Source: Leifsonia sp. SCN 70-46 (GTDB lineage Bacteria > Actinomycetota > Actinomycetes > Actinomycetales > Microbacteriaceae). From it: a stretch of 64,000 bases of DNA. The notes below the pieces were generated by a model. The model made no database searches. It was not told the DNA's origin and saw nothing but the letters and a program-made list of their open reading frames with translations. Of the stretch, positions 7,021 to 19,170 are shown piece after piece; the stretch's first letter is position 1; the number at the start of each line of letters is the position of its first letter. The DNA lies in the NCBI GenBank assembly GCA_001725325.1, contig MEFY01000002.1, forward strand, positions 2,173,559 through 2,237,558. The letters run 5' to 3'. Made by a program: the position numbers and the translations under genes.

Positions 7021-9337
7021 GGTAGCCGACCGCGTCTCCCGCGGTGAGACGAACGCGACGAAGCGCACGACCTCGCGGCCGCTGTGGCACATCATCCGCG
7101 ACAACGTGCTCACGCTCTTCAACGGCATCCTCACCGTCTGCTTCGTGCTCATCGCCCTGTTCGGCGACCTGCGCGACGGCCTCTTCTACGTGATCGTCGT
7201 CGCCAACTCGCTCATCGGCATCGTGCAGGAGGTGCGCGCGAAGATCGCGCTCGACCGCCTCGCGCTGCTCGCGTCGCCCGTCGTCGCCGTGCTGCGCGAC
7301 GGCGAGACCGTCGAGCTGCATCCCGGCGAGGTCGTGCTGGGCGACATCGTCGTGCTGCGCTCGGGCGACCAGATAGTCGCCGACGGCACGGTGCTCGACG
7401 CCGTCGACCTCACCGTCAACGAGTCCTTGCTCACGGGCGAGTCCGACCCCATCGCCAAGGGAGCGGGCGACGGCGTGCTCTCGGGCGCGCTCGTGTCGAC
7501 CGGCACGGGCCACGTCGAGGTCACGGCCGTCGGCGCGCACTCCTACGCCAACCGGCTGACCGCCGAGATCCGCCGGCACTCGCTCGCGCACTCCGAGCTG
7601 CGCGCGGCGACCAACCGCATCCTCCTGTACATCTCGTGGATGCTCGGGCCGATCATCCTCGTCGTGGTCGGCAGCCAGTTGCTCGCGGGACGGTTCGACG
7701 TGCAGTCCTTCCTCGACGGGCGCTGGCGCGAGACGCTCATCTCGATAGTGGCAAGCGTCGTGGGCATGATCCCCGAGGGCCTCGTGCTGCTCATCAGCCT
7801 CGCGTTCGGGGTCGCCGCGATCAGGCTCGCGCGCCAGCGCGTGCTCATCCAGGAGCTCGCGGCCGTCGAGATCCTCGCGCGCGTCGACGTGCTGTGCCTC
7901 GACAAGACGGGCACGCTCACGAGCGGCGACGTCGCCTTCCTCCGTGCGGACCCGCTCTCGGTCGACGGGAGCATGGACGCGGCGCTGTCGCTCTTCGCGC
8001 GCGTGGACGAGGCGAACGCGACGGCCCGGTCGCTCGCGGCGACGTTCCCCGAGGTGGGGGCCATAGCGGGGGAGCGGCTCCCGTTCGCGAGCCGGCGCGC
8101 GTACAGCGCCCTCGAGTGCGACCACGAGGGGACGGTGACCACGTGGGTGCTCGGCGCCCCCGAGCGCGTGCTCGCGGCGCATCCCGAGGCATCGGGGCTC
8201 GCGGCGTCGCACGCCGCCCAAGGCCACCGCACGCTCGCGCTCGCGCGCGTCGACGCGCTCCCCGGCCCCGACGACGTCGAGGTCGTGGGGGCCGTGCCCG
8301 TCGCCATCCTGCTGTTCGGCGAGACCGTGCGCGCCGACGCAGCCGAGACCCTCACCTACTTCGCCGAGCAGGGCGTGCGGTGCGTCGTCATCTCGGGCGA
8401 CAACCCCGTGACCGTCGCGGCCCTCGCGGGCGGCCTCGGCGTGGGGGAGACCTCTGTCGACGCCTCGACGCTCGGCAGCGACGACGAGCTGCGCGCGGCC
8501 CTCGCCGAGCACAGCATCTTCGGACGCGTCACGCCCGACCAGAAGCGCGCGATGGTGCGCGTGCTTCAGGAGGACGGGCACACGGTGGCCATGACGGGCG
8601 ACGGCGTCAACGACGCCATGGCCATCAAGGATGCCGACCTCGGCATCGCCATGGGCTCGGGCACGAGCGCCTCGAAGGCCGTCGCGCGGCTCGTGCTGCT
8701 CGACAACGAGTTCTCGCGACTGCCGAACGTGCTCGCGTACGGCCGGCAGGTGATCGCGAACGTCGAGCGCGTGGCCAACCTCTTCCTCGCGAAGACCGTC
8801 TACGGCATCGCGTTCGCAGTCGTGTTCGCCGTGCTCCTGTGGCAGTTCCCCTTCCTGCCGCGGCAGCTCACCCTCGTGTCCGCCCTCACGATCGGCATCC
8901 CGTCGTTCTTCCTCGCCCTCGCCCCCAACCGCCGCATCTACCACCCGGGCATCCTCGGGCGGCTGCTGCGCTACGCGGCACCGACGGGTCTCGTCGCGGC
9001 CGCCACGACGATCGGCAGCTTCGCGGTGCTGAGGGGGATCACCGACCTCGAGCAGGCCAGGGCGGTCGCCACGGTCGGGCTGTGGATCACGGCGTTCTGG
9101 ATCCTGTGCGTGCTGACGCGGCCCCTCGACCGCTGGCGGGGGCTGCTGCTCGCTGGCATCCTCACGGTGTTCGCGCTCGCCGTCACGACCCCGCTCGGCA
9201 GGGAGTTCTTCGCCATGCCGGTGCGCGCGGAGGCGCCGCTGCTCGTGGGCGTCGCCGCGGGCATCCTCGGGGCCGTCGCCGTCGAGTTCTTCTACCGCCA
9301 CGCGCGTCGGCGTGGCCTCATCTACGACAGGGTCTAG
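6998..9337 (+). CDS. P-type cation-transporting ATPase (CtpE-like)
   Basis: A 779-residue HAD-superfamily P-type ATPase that pumps a cation across the cell membrane. Motifs: actuator TGES (146-149), phosphorylation site DKTGT (Asp302), the membrane motif PEGL before it, and the hinge TGDGVNDAMAIKDADLG (from Thr533). Hydrophobic pairs near residues 30-75, 205-280 and a C-terminal block of six helices fit the P-type plan. The sequence around IQELAAVEILARVDVLCLDK resembles mycobacterial CtpE, a calcium uptake pump. Ca2+ is therefore the best guess, but the ion is not proven by visible residues. No N-terminal heavy-metal domain is present, which argues against a copper pump. The gene starts inside DUF3159 and probably belongs to the dut operon. 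Confidence 0.88.
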   Translation: MRGLSATEVADRVSRGETNATKRTTSRPLWHIIRDNVLTLFNGILTVCFVLIALFGDLRDGLFYVIVVANSLIGIVQEVRAKIALDRLALLASPVVAVLRDGETVELHPGEVVLGDIVVLRSGDQIVADGTVLDAVDLTVNESLLTGESDPIAKGAGDGVLSGALVSTGTGHVEVTAVGAHSYANRLTAEIRRHSLAHSELRAATNRILLYISWMLGPIILVVVGSQLLAGRFDVQSFLDGRWRETLISIVASVVGMIPEGLVLLISLAFGVAAIRLARQRVLIQELAAVEILARVDVLCLDKTGTLTSGDVAFLRADPLSVDGSMDAALSLFARVDEANATARSLAATFPEVGAIAGERLPFASRRAYSALECDHEGTVTTWVLGAPERVLAAHPEASGLAASHAAQGHRTLALARVDALPGPDDVEVVGAVPVAILLFGETVRADAAETLTYFAEQGVRCVVISGDNPVTVAALAGGLGVGETSVDASTLGSDDELRAALAEHSIFGRVTPDQKRAMVRVLQEDGHTVAMTGDGVNDAMAIKDADLGIAMGSGTSASKAVARLVLLDNEFSRLPNVLAYGRQVIANVERVANLFLAKTVYGIAFAVVFAVLLWQFPFLPRQLTLVSALTIGIPSFFLALAPNRRIYHPGILGRLLRYAAPTGLVAAATTIGSFAVLRGITDLEQARAVATVGLWITAFWILCVLTRPLDRWRGLLLAGILTVFALAVTTPLGREFFAMPVRAEAPLLVGVAAGILGAVAVEFFYRHARRRGLIYDRV

Positions 9338-9342
9338 GTGCT

Positions 9343-9368
9343 AAAGTATCTTGATATCGAGATACTTT
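9343..9368. promoter_or_regulatory. 26-bp palindromic operator before acnA
   Basis: Perfect 9-base arms AAAGTATCT and AGATACTTT flank TGATATCG, whose core GATATC is itself palindromic. The right arm covers the place where a -35 box would sit 17 bases before the TAGGCT at 9384. The form resembles MarR-type operators, but the regulator is unknown. It could also weakly terminate the ATPase transcript, since it is followed by TT. Confidence 0.55.
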
Positions 9369-9383
9369 TTGCGCCCGGCGGAT

Positions 9384-9389
9384 TAGGCT
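9384..9389 (+). promoter_or_regulatory. Candidate -10 element of acnA
   Basis: GATTAGGCT contains the TAGGCT hexamer that recurs before dxs and DUF948. A start near 9396 would leave a leader of about 70 bases with a ribosome site (AAGGGAG) 7 bases before the acnA ATG. Confidence 0.4.
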
Positions 9390-9464
9390 TGCCTTGCTAG
9401 CCGAGGGCCGCGAGGCCCGCAAGGATTGCATCGAACCAGCGCAGCGGTCAGCAAGGGAGACGCC

Positions 9465-12299
<2,835 letters not shown>

Positions 12300-12310
12300 C
12301 ACCGCGGCGC

Positions 12311-12340
12311 CGGCCCGCCGCCCCACGGGGTGGCGGGCCG
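12311..12340 (+). terminator. Hairpin after acnA
   Basis: Arms CGGCCCGCC and GGCGGGCCG, extended by CCCC/GGGG, form a very stable stem between acnA and dxs. There is no T-run, so it is either a non-canonical terminator or an mRNA-stabilising stem. Confidence 0.5.
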
Positions 12341-12363
12341 TCGCCGTCCGCCCCGCCCGAAGG

Positions 12364-12369
12364 TAGGCT
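12364..12369 (+). promoter_or_regulatory. -10 element of dxs (leaderless)
   Basis: TAGGCT ends 6 bases before the dxs ATG, giving a probable leaderless start. Confidence 0.5.
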
Positions 12370-12375
12370 CGAACC

Positions 12376-14316
12376 ATGACGTTGCTCGAGGGGATCACCG
12401 GCCCACGCGACCTCGACGGACTCTCTGCCGACCAGCTCGTGGAGCTCGCCGCAGAGATCCGCGAGTTCCTCGTGAGGGAGGTCTCGAAGACCGGCGGGCA
12501 TCTCGGCCCCAACCTCGGCGTCGTCGAGCTGACCATCGCCATGCACAGGGTCTTCGACTCGCCCAACGACGCGATCGTGTTCGACACCGGCCACCAGAGC
12601 TACGTGCACAAGCTGCTCACGGGCCGCCAGGACTTCAGCAAGCTGCGCGAGGAGGACGGCATCGCGGGCTACCCGCAGCGCTCCGAGAGCCCGCACGACA
12701 TCGTCGAGAGCTCGCACGCCTCGAGCTCGCTCAGCTGGGCGGACGGCATCTCGCGCGCCTTCACGATGACCGGCCACCGCGACCGCCACGTCGTCGCCGT
12801 CGTGGGCGACGGAGCCCTCACGGGCGGCATGACGTGGGAGGCGCTCAACAACATCAGCGACGACAACAGCCGCAACCTCGTCATCATCGTCAACGACAAC
12901 GGCCGTTCGTACGCCCCCACGATCGGCGGCATGGCGCACTTCCTCAACGACGTGCGCACGCGCCGCTCGTACCGCAGCCTCTACTCGACGAGCCGCAAGT
13001 TCTTCTCCACGTTCGGCGCGCCGGGCCGGGCGTTCTACCGCGGAATCCGCGGCGGTATGCACGGCTTCCTGTCGCGCTTCACGAACAACGAGGCCCTCTA
13101 CTCGAACCTCGACATCAAGTACCTCGGCCCCGTGCACGGCCACGACATCAAGGCCCTCACCGAGGCGCTCGAGCAGGCCAAGAACTACGGCGCGCCCGTC
13201 ATCGTGCACGCCATCACCGAGAAGGGCCGCGGCTACCAGCCCGCCCTCCTCGACACCGCCGACCAGTTCCACGCCGTCGGCCAGATCGACCCCGAGACGG
13301 GCGAGCCGATCGAGGTCGCGAGCAAGCCGTCGTGGACGAGCGTGTTCGCCGACGAGATGCTCCACCTCGCCGAGGGCAACGACCGGCTCGTCGGCATCAC
13401 CGCGGCGATGCTGCGCCCCACGGGCCTGCACAAGTTCGCCGAGCGCTACCCCGAGCGGGTGTTCGACGTCGGGATCGCCGAGCAGCACGCCGTGGCCTCG
13501 GCCGCGGGCCTCGCGTTCGGCGGCATGCATCCCGTCGTCGCCATGTACGCGACCTTCGTCAACCGCGCGTTCGACCAGGTGCTCATGGATGTGGCCCTGC
13601 ACAAGGCGGGCGTGACCTTCGTGCTCGACCGTGCCGGCGTCACGGGCCCCGACGGCCCCAGCCACCACGGCATGTGGGATCTCGCCATCCTGCAGGTCGT
13701 GCCCGACATCCGGATCGCCGCCCCGCGCGACGCGACCCGCCTGCGCGAGGAGCTCGGCGAGGCCGTCGTCGTCGAGGACGGCCCGACTGTCGTGCGCTTC
13801 TCCAAGGGCAGCGTGGGCACCGAGTACGACGCGGTGCGCCGCACCGACGACGGTGTCGACGTGCTGCGCGAGGCGCCGCACAGGGACGTGCTCATCGTCA
13901 CCGTCGGCCCCATGGCGAAGATCGGCCTCCAGGTCGCGGAGCGCCTCGCCGCACAGGGCATCGGCGCGACGGTCGTCGACCCGCGCTGGGTGGTGCCGGT
14001 CGCGCAGAGCGTCATCGACATGTCGGCGGAGCACCGCCTCGTCATCACGATCGAGGACGGTGTGAAGGTCGGGGGCATCGGCACGCGCATCCGGCAGGAC
14101 CTGCGCGCCGCGGGCGTCGACACGGCGGTCACCGAGCTCGGCCTGCCCGACCAGTTCCTGCCCCACGGCAGCCGGGACTTCATCATGGAGCAGGTGGGCC
14201 TCACCCCCCAGACGATCGCACGCGACGTCGTCGCGCAGGTGCTGGGGAGCAAGATCCCCGTGGCCCGCGCGCTGCCCTCCGACGAGGTGTCCGAGCCTCT
14301 GCGCGAGGAGCGCTAG
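12376..14316 (+). CDS. dxs: 1-deoxy-D-xylulose-5-phosphate synthase
   Basis: First enzyme of the MEP isoprenoid pathway. It condenses pyruvate and glyceraldehyde 3-phosphate using thiamine diphosphate. Key features of the 646 residues: HVVAVVGDGALTGGMTWE (TPP-binding GDG, near residue 145) with the matching NN about 30 residues later, the transketolase pyrimidine domain with GIAEQHAVASAAG, and DRAGVTGPDGPSHHGMWD near residue 420. The C-terminal domain has PHGSRDFIMEQVGL. Length is standard. The gene is transcribed on its own between the acnA hairpin and the MerR promoter. No other MEP gene is nearby. Confidence 0.97.
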   Translation: MTLLEGITGPRDLDGLSADQLVELAAEIREFLVREVSKTGGHLGPNLGVVELTIAMHRVFDSPNDAIVFDTGHQSYVHKLLTGRQDFSKLREEDGIAGYPQRSESPHDIVESSHASSSLSWADGISRAFTMTGHRDRHVVAVVGDGALTGGMTWEALNNISDDNSRNLVIIVNDNGRSYAPTIGGMAHFLNDVRTRRSYRSLYSTSRKFFSTFGAPGRAFYRGIRGGMHGFLSRFTNNEALYSNLDIKYLGPVHGHDIKALTEALEQAKNYGAPVIVHAITEKGRGYQPALLDTADQFHAVGQIDPETGEPIEVASKPSWTSVFADEMLHLAEGNDRLVGITAAMLRPTGLHKFAERYPERVFDVGIAEQHAVASAAGLAFGGMHPVVAMYATFVNRAFDQVLMDVALHKAGVTFVLDRAGVTGPDGPSHHGMWDLAILQVVPDIRIAAPRDATRLREELGEAVVVEDGPTVVRFSKGSVGTEYDAVRRTDDGVDVLREAPHRDVLIVTVGPMAKIGLQVAERLAAQGIGATVVDPRWVVPVAQSVIDMSAEHRLVITIEDGVKVGGIGTRIRQDLRAAGVDTAVTELGLPDQFLPHGSRDFIMEQVGLTPQTIARDVVAQVLGSKIPVARALPSDEVSEPLREER

Positions 14317-14324
14317 GAGCGCGT

Positions 14325-14355
14325 TTGACTTAGAGCGCGCTCTAAGTTCTAGCCT
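14325..14355 (+). promoter_or_regulatory. MerR-type promoter with 19-bp spacer and operator
   Basis: TTGACT (14325-14330) and TAGCCT (14350-14355) are separated by 19 bases. A perfect 20-base palindrome (arms ACTTAGAGCG / CGCTCTAAGT, 14328-14347) fills the spacer. This is the diagnostic layout of MerR-activated promoters, and the palindrome resembles NmlR/AdhR sites. The regulator's ATG is 7 bases after the -10, so the message is probably leaderless. Confidence 0.8.
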
Positions 14356-14361
14356 GAGGGC

Positions 14362-14738
14362 ATGACCATCACGGATGCCCGGCTCGCGATCTCCGAGGTC
14401 GCCGAGGCCACGGGCCTGTCGACCCACACGCTGCGGTACTACGAACGCGCGGGCCTCATGCTCACGCCCGTCGACCGCGCCTCGTCGAGCCACCGCCGCT
14501 ACACGGAGGCCGACATCGCGTGGGTCGGCTTCCTCACGAAGCTGCGGTCGACGGGCATGCCCATCGCCGTCGTCGCGGAGTACGCGGAGCTCGTGCGCCG
14601 GGGCGACGTGACGACCGCCGACCGGCTCGAGCTGCTCCAGCGGCACCGCATCTCGGTGCTCGCCCAGCTCGAGGAGGTCACGCAGAGCCTCGCGGCCATC
14701 GACAAGAAGATCGCGTTGTACGAAGAGAAGGTAAGCGA

Positions 14739-14742
<4 letters not shown>
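14362..14742 (+). CDS. MerR-family transcriptional regulator
   Basis: A 126-residue MerR regulator. The winged helix-turn-helix is at residues 8-45 with [20 protein letters not shown] and the YTEADI segment. A dimerisation coiled coil runs from about residue 80 to the end ([13 protein letters not shown]... ALYEEKV). There is no cysteine in the protein, so it is not a thiol or metal sensor of the NmlR/CueR kind despite the similar operator; the signal is unknown. It overlaps the aldo/keto reductase gene by 4 bases (ATGA). Together with the palindromic 19-bp-spacer promoter directly in front, this indicates an autoregulated two-gene operon in which the regulator controls the reductase. Confidence 0.92.
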
Positions 14743-15716
<974 letters not shown>

Positions 15717-15724
15717 CCGCCACG

Positions 15725-15759
15725 ACGAAGGGCCCCGGGGATGCCCCGGGGCCCTTCGT
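15725..15759. terminator. Bidirectional intrinsic terminator
   Basis: Perfect 16-bp stem (ACGAAGGGCCCCGGGG and its complement) with loop ATG, between the convergent aldo/keto reductase and fadB-like genes. It can serve both strands, though neither side has a long T-run. Confidence 0.85.
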
Positions 15760-15767
15760 GCTGCGTC

Positions 15768-17900
15768 CTACGCGACGCCCACGATCTTCGGGTGGTGGAA
15801 CGTGTCCCCGAAGGTGCGCTCCGAGGCTCCCACGCGGTCGAGGTACGGCGTCACACCGCCCATCTGGAACGGGTAGCCCGCCCCGAGGATGAGGCAGAGG
15901 TCGATGTCCTCGGCCGCGGCCACGACCTGCGAGTCGAGCATCCGGTGGATCTCGTCGGCCAGGCCGTCCTCGATGCGCACCTGCAGCTCCGCCGCGGTCA
16001 TGGGCGACGTGCCGCCCTTGACGATCTCGAGCGCCTTCTTGTCGATGCCCTTGATCTTGCCCTTGCCGTCGCGCTCGAAGATGTGCCCGAGCTCGGCGAG
16101 CTTGTGCAGGTTCTGGCTCTCGAAGAACCGGTCGGGGAAGGCCGCGTGGTGCGTGTCGAGCACGTGCGCCCCGACCTTGAGGCCCACGAGCTCGAGGAGC
16201 TCGAACGGGGTCATCGGCAGCCCGAAGGGCCGCGTCGACTCCTCGACGACCTCGAACGGCGTTCCGGTGTCGACGGCGTGCATGGCCTCGCCGAGCACCT
16301 TGGCGAGGATGCGGTTGACCACGAACCCGGGGGTGTCGGTGGTGATTACCGCGTTCTTGCGCAGGTTCTGGGCCGTGACCATGGCCGTGGAGAGCGCCAC
16401 GTCCGTGGTCTGCGGCGTCTTCACGACCTCGATGAGCGGCATGACCGCCACCGGGTTGAAGAAGTGGAAGCCCACGACGCGCTCGGGGTGCTTGAGCTTG
16501 GCGCCGATCTGCTCCACCGAGAGCGACGACGTGTTGGTCGCGAGGATCGCCTCGGGGGAGATGTACTGCTCGACGTCGGCGAAGACGTTCTGCTTGGCCT
16601 CGAGCTCCTCGAAGATCGCCTCGATGACCCAGTCGCAGTCCGCGAAGTCGGCCTTGTCGGTCGTGCCCGACACGAGCGCCTTCAGCCGGTTGGACTCGTC
16701 GCCGCCGATGCGGCCCTTCTCGAGGAGGTCGTGGATCTCCTTGTGGATGTAGGCGACGCCCTCGTCGACGCGGCCCTGGTCGAGGTCGGTGATCACGACG
16801 GGCACCTGCAGCCGGCGCACGAAGAGCAGCGCGAACTGGCGGGCCATGAGCCCGGCGCCGATGACACCGACCTTCGTGACCTTCTGGGCGATGGCCTTGT
16901 CCGGGGCGCCGGCCGGGCGCTTGGCGCGCTTCTGCACGAGGTTGAAGGCGTAGATCGAGGCGTGGAACTGGTCACCCGAGATGAGGTCGGCAAGGGCCTC
17001 ATCCTCGGCGGCGAAGCCCGTCTTCTTGTCGGTGTTCTTCGCGGCCTTGAGCAGCTCGAGCGCGCGGTAGGGCGACTTGGCGACTTTGCCGATGCGGCTC
17101 TCGAGCGTCTTCTGGGCGATGCCGATGGCGATGTCCCACTTGGCGACGCGCTCGATCTTGCCGGGCTCGTTCGGGCGCTTGACCTTGATCTTCCCGTTGA
17201 TGACGCCGTCGGCCCAGCGGATCGAGTCCTCGAGGAAGTTGGCGGGGCCGAACATCGCATCGGCGATGCCGAGCTCGAAGGCCTGCGGGCCCTTGAGCAT
17301 GCGGTTGTTCTTGAGCGGGTTCGAGATGACCACCTCGAGCGCGTTCTCGATGCCGATGAGGTTGGGCAGCAGCCACGCGCCGCCCCAGCCGGGGATGATC
17401 CCTAGGAACACCTCGGGCAGCGCGAGCGCCGGCACCGAGCTGTCGATGGTGCGGTAGTCGGAGTTGAGCGGGATCTCGACGCCGCCGCCGAGCGCGAGGC
17501 CGTTGATGAAGGTGAACGACGGCACGCCGAGCTCGCTGAGCTTGCCGAGCGCCCAGTGGCCGAGCTGCGCCATCTTCTTGCCGGTCTCGCGGTCGGGGAT
17601 GTCGCTCACCTTCGAGAGGTCGGCGCCCGCCGCGAAGATGAACGGCTTGCCCGTGACGGCGAGGCCGTGGATCTCGCCCTTCGCGGCGCGCTCCTTCTGC
17701 TCGTCGAGCACGCGGGCGAACTCCACGAGCGTCTTGGGGCCGAGCGTGCTCGGGCGCGTGTGGTCCTTGCCGTTGTCGAGGGTGAGGAGCGCGAGCACCT
17801 TGCCGCCCGAGATCGGGATGTCGCGCACGAACGAGTGCGTGATGACCTCGTCCGGGTCGAGGGAGGCGAGCTTGTCGAAGTCTGCGGCGGTCGTGGCCAT
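15768..17900 (-). CDS. fadB: Fatty-acid oxidation multifunctional enzyme (enoyl-CoA hydratase / 3-hydroxyacyl-CoA dehydrogenase)
   Basis: A 710-residue alpha subunit of the beta-oxidation complex. The N-terminal crotonase domain (about residues 15-300) has the oxyanion motifs FIFAAGADLSKV and INGLALGGGVEIPL and the catalytic region PEVFLGIIPGWGG. The middle Rossmann domain starts near residue 355 with KVGVIGAGLMARQFA. The NAD dehydrogenase motif FHFFNPVAVMPLIEVV and the C-terminal 3-hydroxyacyl-CoA dehydrogenase domains follow. ATG at 17900 is chosen because it shares a base with the thiolase stop (TAATG) and the family homology starts there, although an open frame continues upstream. Together with the thiolase it completes the last three steps of the cycle. 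Confidence 0.93.
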   Translation of the reverse strand: MATTAADFDKLASLDPDEVITHSFVRDIPISGGKVLALLTLDNGKDHTRPSTLGPKTLVEFARVLDEQKERAAKGEIHGLAVTGKPFIFAAGADLSKVSDIPDRETGKKMAQLGHWALGKLSELGVPSFTFINGLALGGGVEIPLNSDYRTIDSSVPALALPEVFLGIIPGWGGAWLLPNLIGIENALEVVISNPLKNNRMLKGPQAFELGIADAMFGPANFLEDSIRWADGVINGKIKVKRPNEPGKIERVAKWDIAIGIAQKTLESRIGKVAKSPYRALELLKAAKNTDKKTGFAAEDEALADLISGDQFHASIYAFNLVQKRAKRPAGAPDKAIAQKVTKVGVIGAGLMARQFALLFVRRLQVPVVITDLDQGRVDEGVAYIHKEIHDLLEKGRIGGDESNRLKALVSGTTDKADFADCDWVIEAIFEELEAKQNVFADVEQYISPEAILATNTSSLSVEQIGAKLKHPERVVGFHFFNPVAVMPLIEVVKTPQTTDVALSTAMVTAQNLRKNAVITTDTPGFVVNRILAKVLGEAMHAVDTGTPFEVVEESTRPFGLPMTPFELLELVGLKVGAHVLDTHHAAFPDRFFESQNLHKLAELGHIFERDGKGKIKGIDKKALEIVKGGTSPMTAAELQVRIEDGLADEIHRMLDSQVVAAAEDIDLCLILGAGYPFQMGGVTPYLDRVGASERTFGDTFHHPKIVGVA

Positions 17901-19096
17901 TACTTGGCTCCCTTGTAGTTCGGGTTCTCCCAGATGACGGATCCGCCCTGGCCGAGGCCGATGCACATGGCGGTGAGGCCGTAGCGCACGTCGGGGCGCT
18001 CGGCGAACTGGGCGGCGAGCTGGATCATGAGCCGCACGCCCGACGAGGCGAGCGGGTGGCCCATCGCGATGGCGCCGCCCCACTGGTTGACACGGGGATC
18101 CTCGTCGTCGATGCCGAAGTGGTCGAGCAACGACAGCACCTGCACGGCGAACGCCTCGTTGAGCTCGAACAGGCCGATGTCGTCGATCGTGAGGCCCGCC
18201 TTGCGCAGTGCCTTCTCGGTCGACGGCACGGGGCCGATGCCCATGATCTCGGGCTCGACGCCCGCGAACGCGAAGCTCACCATGCGCATCTTGGGGGAGA
18301 GGCCGAACTCCTTCGCGGCCTCCGCCGACGCGATGATGGATGCGGTCGCGCCGTCGTTGAGGCCAGACGAGTTGCCGGCCGTCACGCGGCCATGCGGCCG
18401 GAACGGGGTCTTGAGGGCGGCGAGGCCCTCCATCGTCGTCTCGGGGCGCAGTGCCTCGTCGCGCGTCGCCATGCCCCAGCCGGACTCGCTGCGCGTGGCG
18501 ACCGGGATGAGGTCGGGCTGGATCTTGCCGTTGTCGTAGGCCGCGGCGGCCTTGACCTGCGACGCCATGGCGAACCGGTCGGCGCGCTCCTTGGTGAGCT
18601 GCGGGAACCGGTCGTGGATGCGCTCGGCGGTGTTGCCCATGTTGAGGGCCTCGCCGCTCACGAGCTTCTCGGCGAGGAAGCGCGGGTTCGGGTCGGCCCC
18701 GAACCCCATGGGGTGGCGGCCCATGTGCTCGACGCCGCCCGCGATGGCGATGTCGTACTGGCCGAAGCCGATGGCACCCGCGATGGTCGTGACGGAGGTC
18801 ATCGCCCCCGCGCACATGCGGTCGATGGCGTAGCCGGGCACCGACTTGGGCAGGCCCGACAGCAGCGCCGCCGTGCGGCCGAGCGTGAGGCCCTGGTCGC
18901 CGGTCTGGGTGGTCGCGGCGATCGCGACGTCGTCGAACCGCTCCTTGGGAATGCCGGGGTTGCGCTCGAGGAGCCCGATGATCGCCTTGACGACGAGGTC
19001 GTCGGCCCGGGTGTTCCAGTACATGCCCTTTTCGCCGGCCCGTCCGAACGGGGTGCGAACCCCGTCGACGAAGACGACGTCAGATCTCTCGGCCAC
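17900..19096 (-). CDS. fadA: Acetyl-CoA C-acyltransferase (thiolase)
   Basis: Beta subunit of the beta-oxidation complex, cleaving 3-ketoacyl-CoA to acetyl-CoA and a shortened acyl-CoA. Visible catalytic residues in the 398-residue protein: nucleophile Cys95 in DRMCAGAMTS, NEAF (near residue 315), His in GGAIAMGHPLASSG (near residue 350) and the second Cys in CIGLGQGGSV (near residue 380). The GTG start has a ribosome site (GTGGAGG). It is the first gene of a two-gene operon, its stop overlapping the fadB start by one base. The 74-bp gap upstream should hold the promoter. Confidence 0.94.
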   Translation of the reverse strand: MAERSDVVFVDGVRTPFGRAGEKGMYWNTRADDLVVKAIIGLLERNPGIPKERFDDVAIAATTQTGDQGLTLGRTAALLSGLPKSVPGYAIDRMCAGAMTSVTTIAGAIGFGQYDIAIAGGVEHMGRHPMGFGADPNPRFLAEKLVSGEALNMGNTAERIHDRFPQLTKERADRFAMASQVKAAAAYDNGKIQPDLIPVATRSESGWGMATRDEALRPETTMEGLAALKTPFRPHGRVTAGNSSGLNDGATASIIASAEAAKEFGLSPKMRMVSFAFAGVEPEIMGIGPVPSTEKALRKAGLTIDDIGLFELNEAFAVQVLSLLDHFGIDDEDPRVNQWGGAIAMGHPLASSGVRLMIQLAAQFAERPDVRYGLTAMCIGLGQGGSVIWENPNYKGAK

Positions 19097-19170
19097 AATG
19101 CCTCCACTATCGTTGCGTGTCCGGCCAGCCTAGGCTCGCCAAAATCGCGGGAGGAATCGTTTGACTGTTC

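Noticed and set aside
9383-9401. DtxR/IdeR-like iron box (TTAGGCTTGCCT) before acnA
   Set aside because: Only about 11 of 19 positions fit the consensus and the left half is explained by the TAGGCT -10 hexamer.
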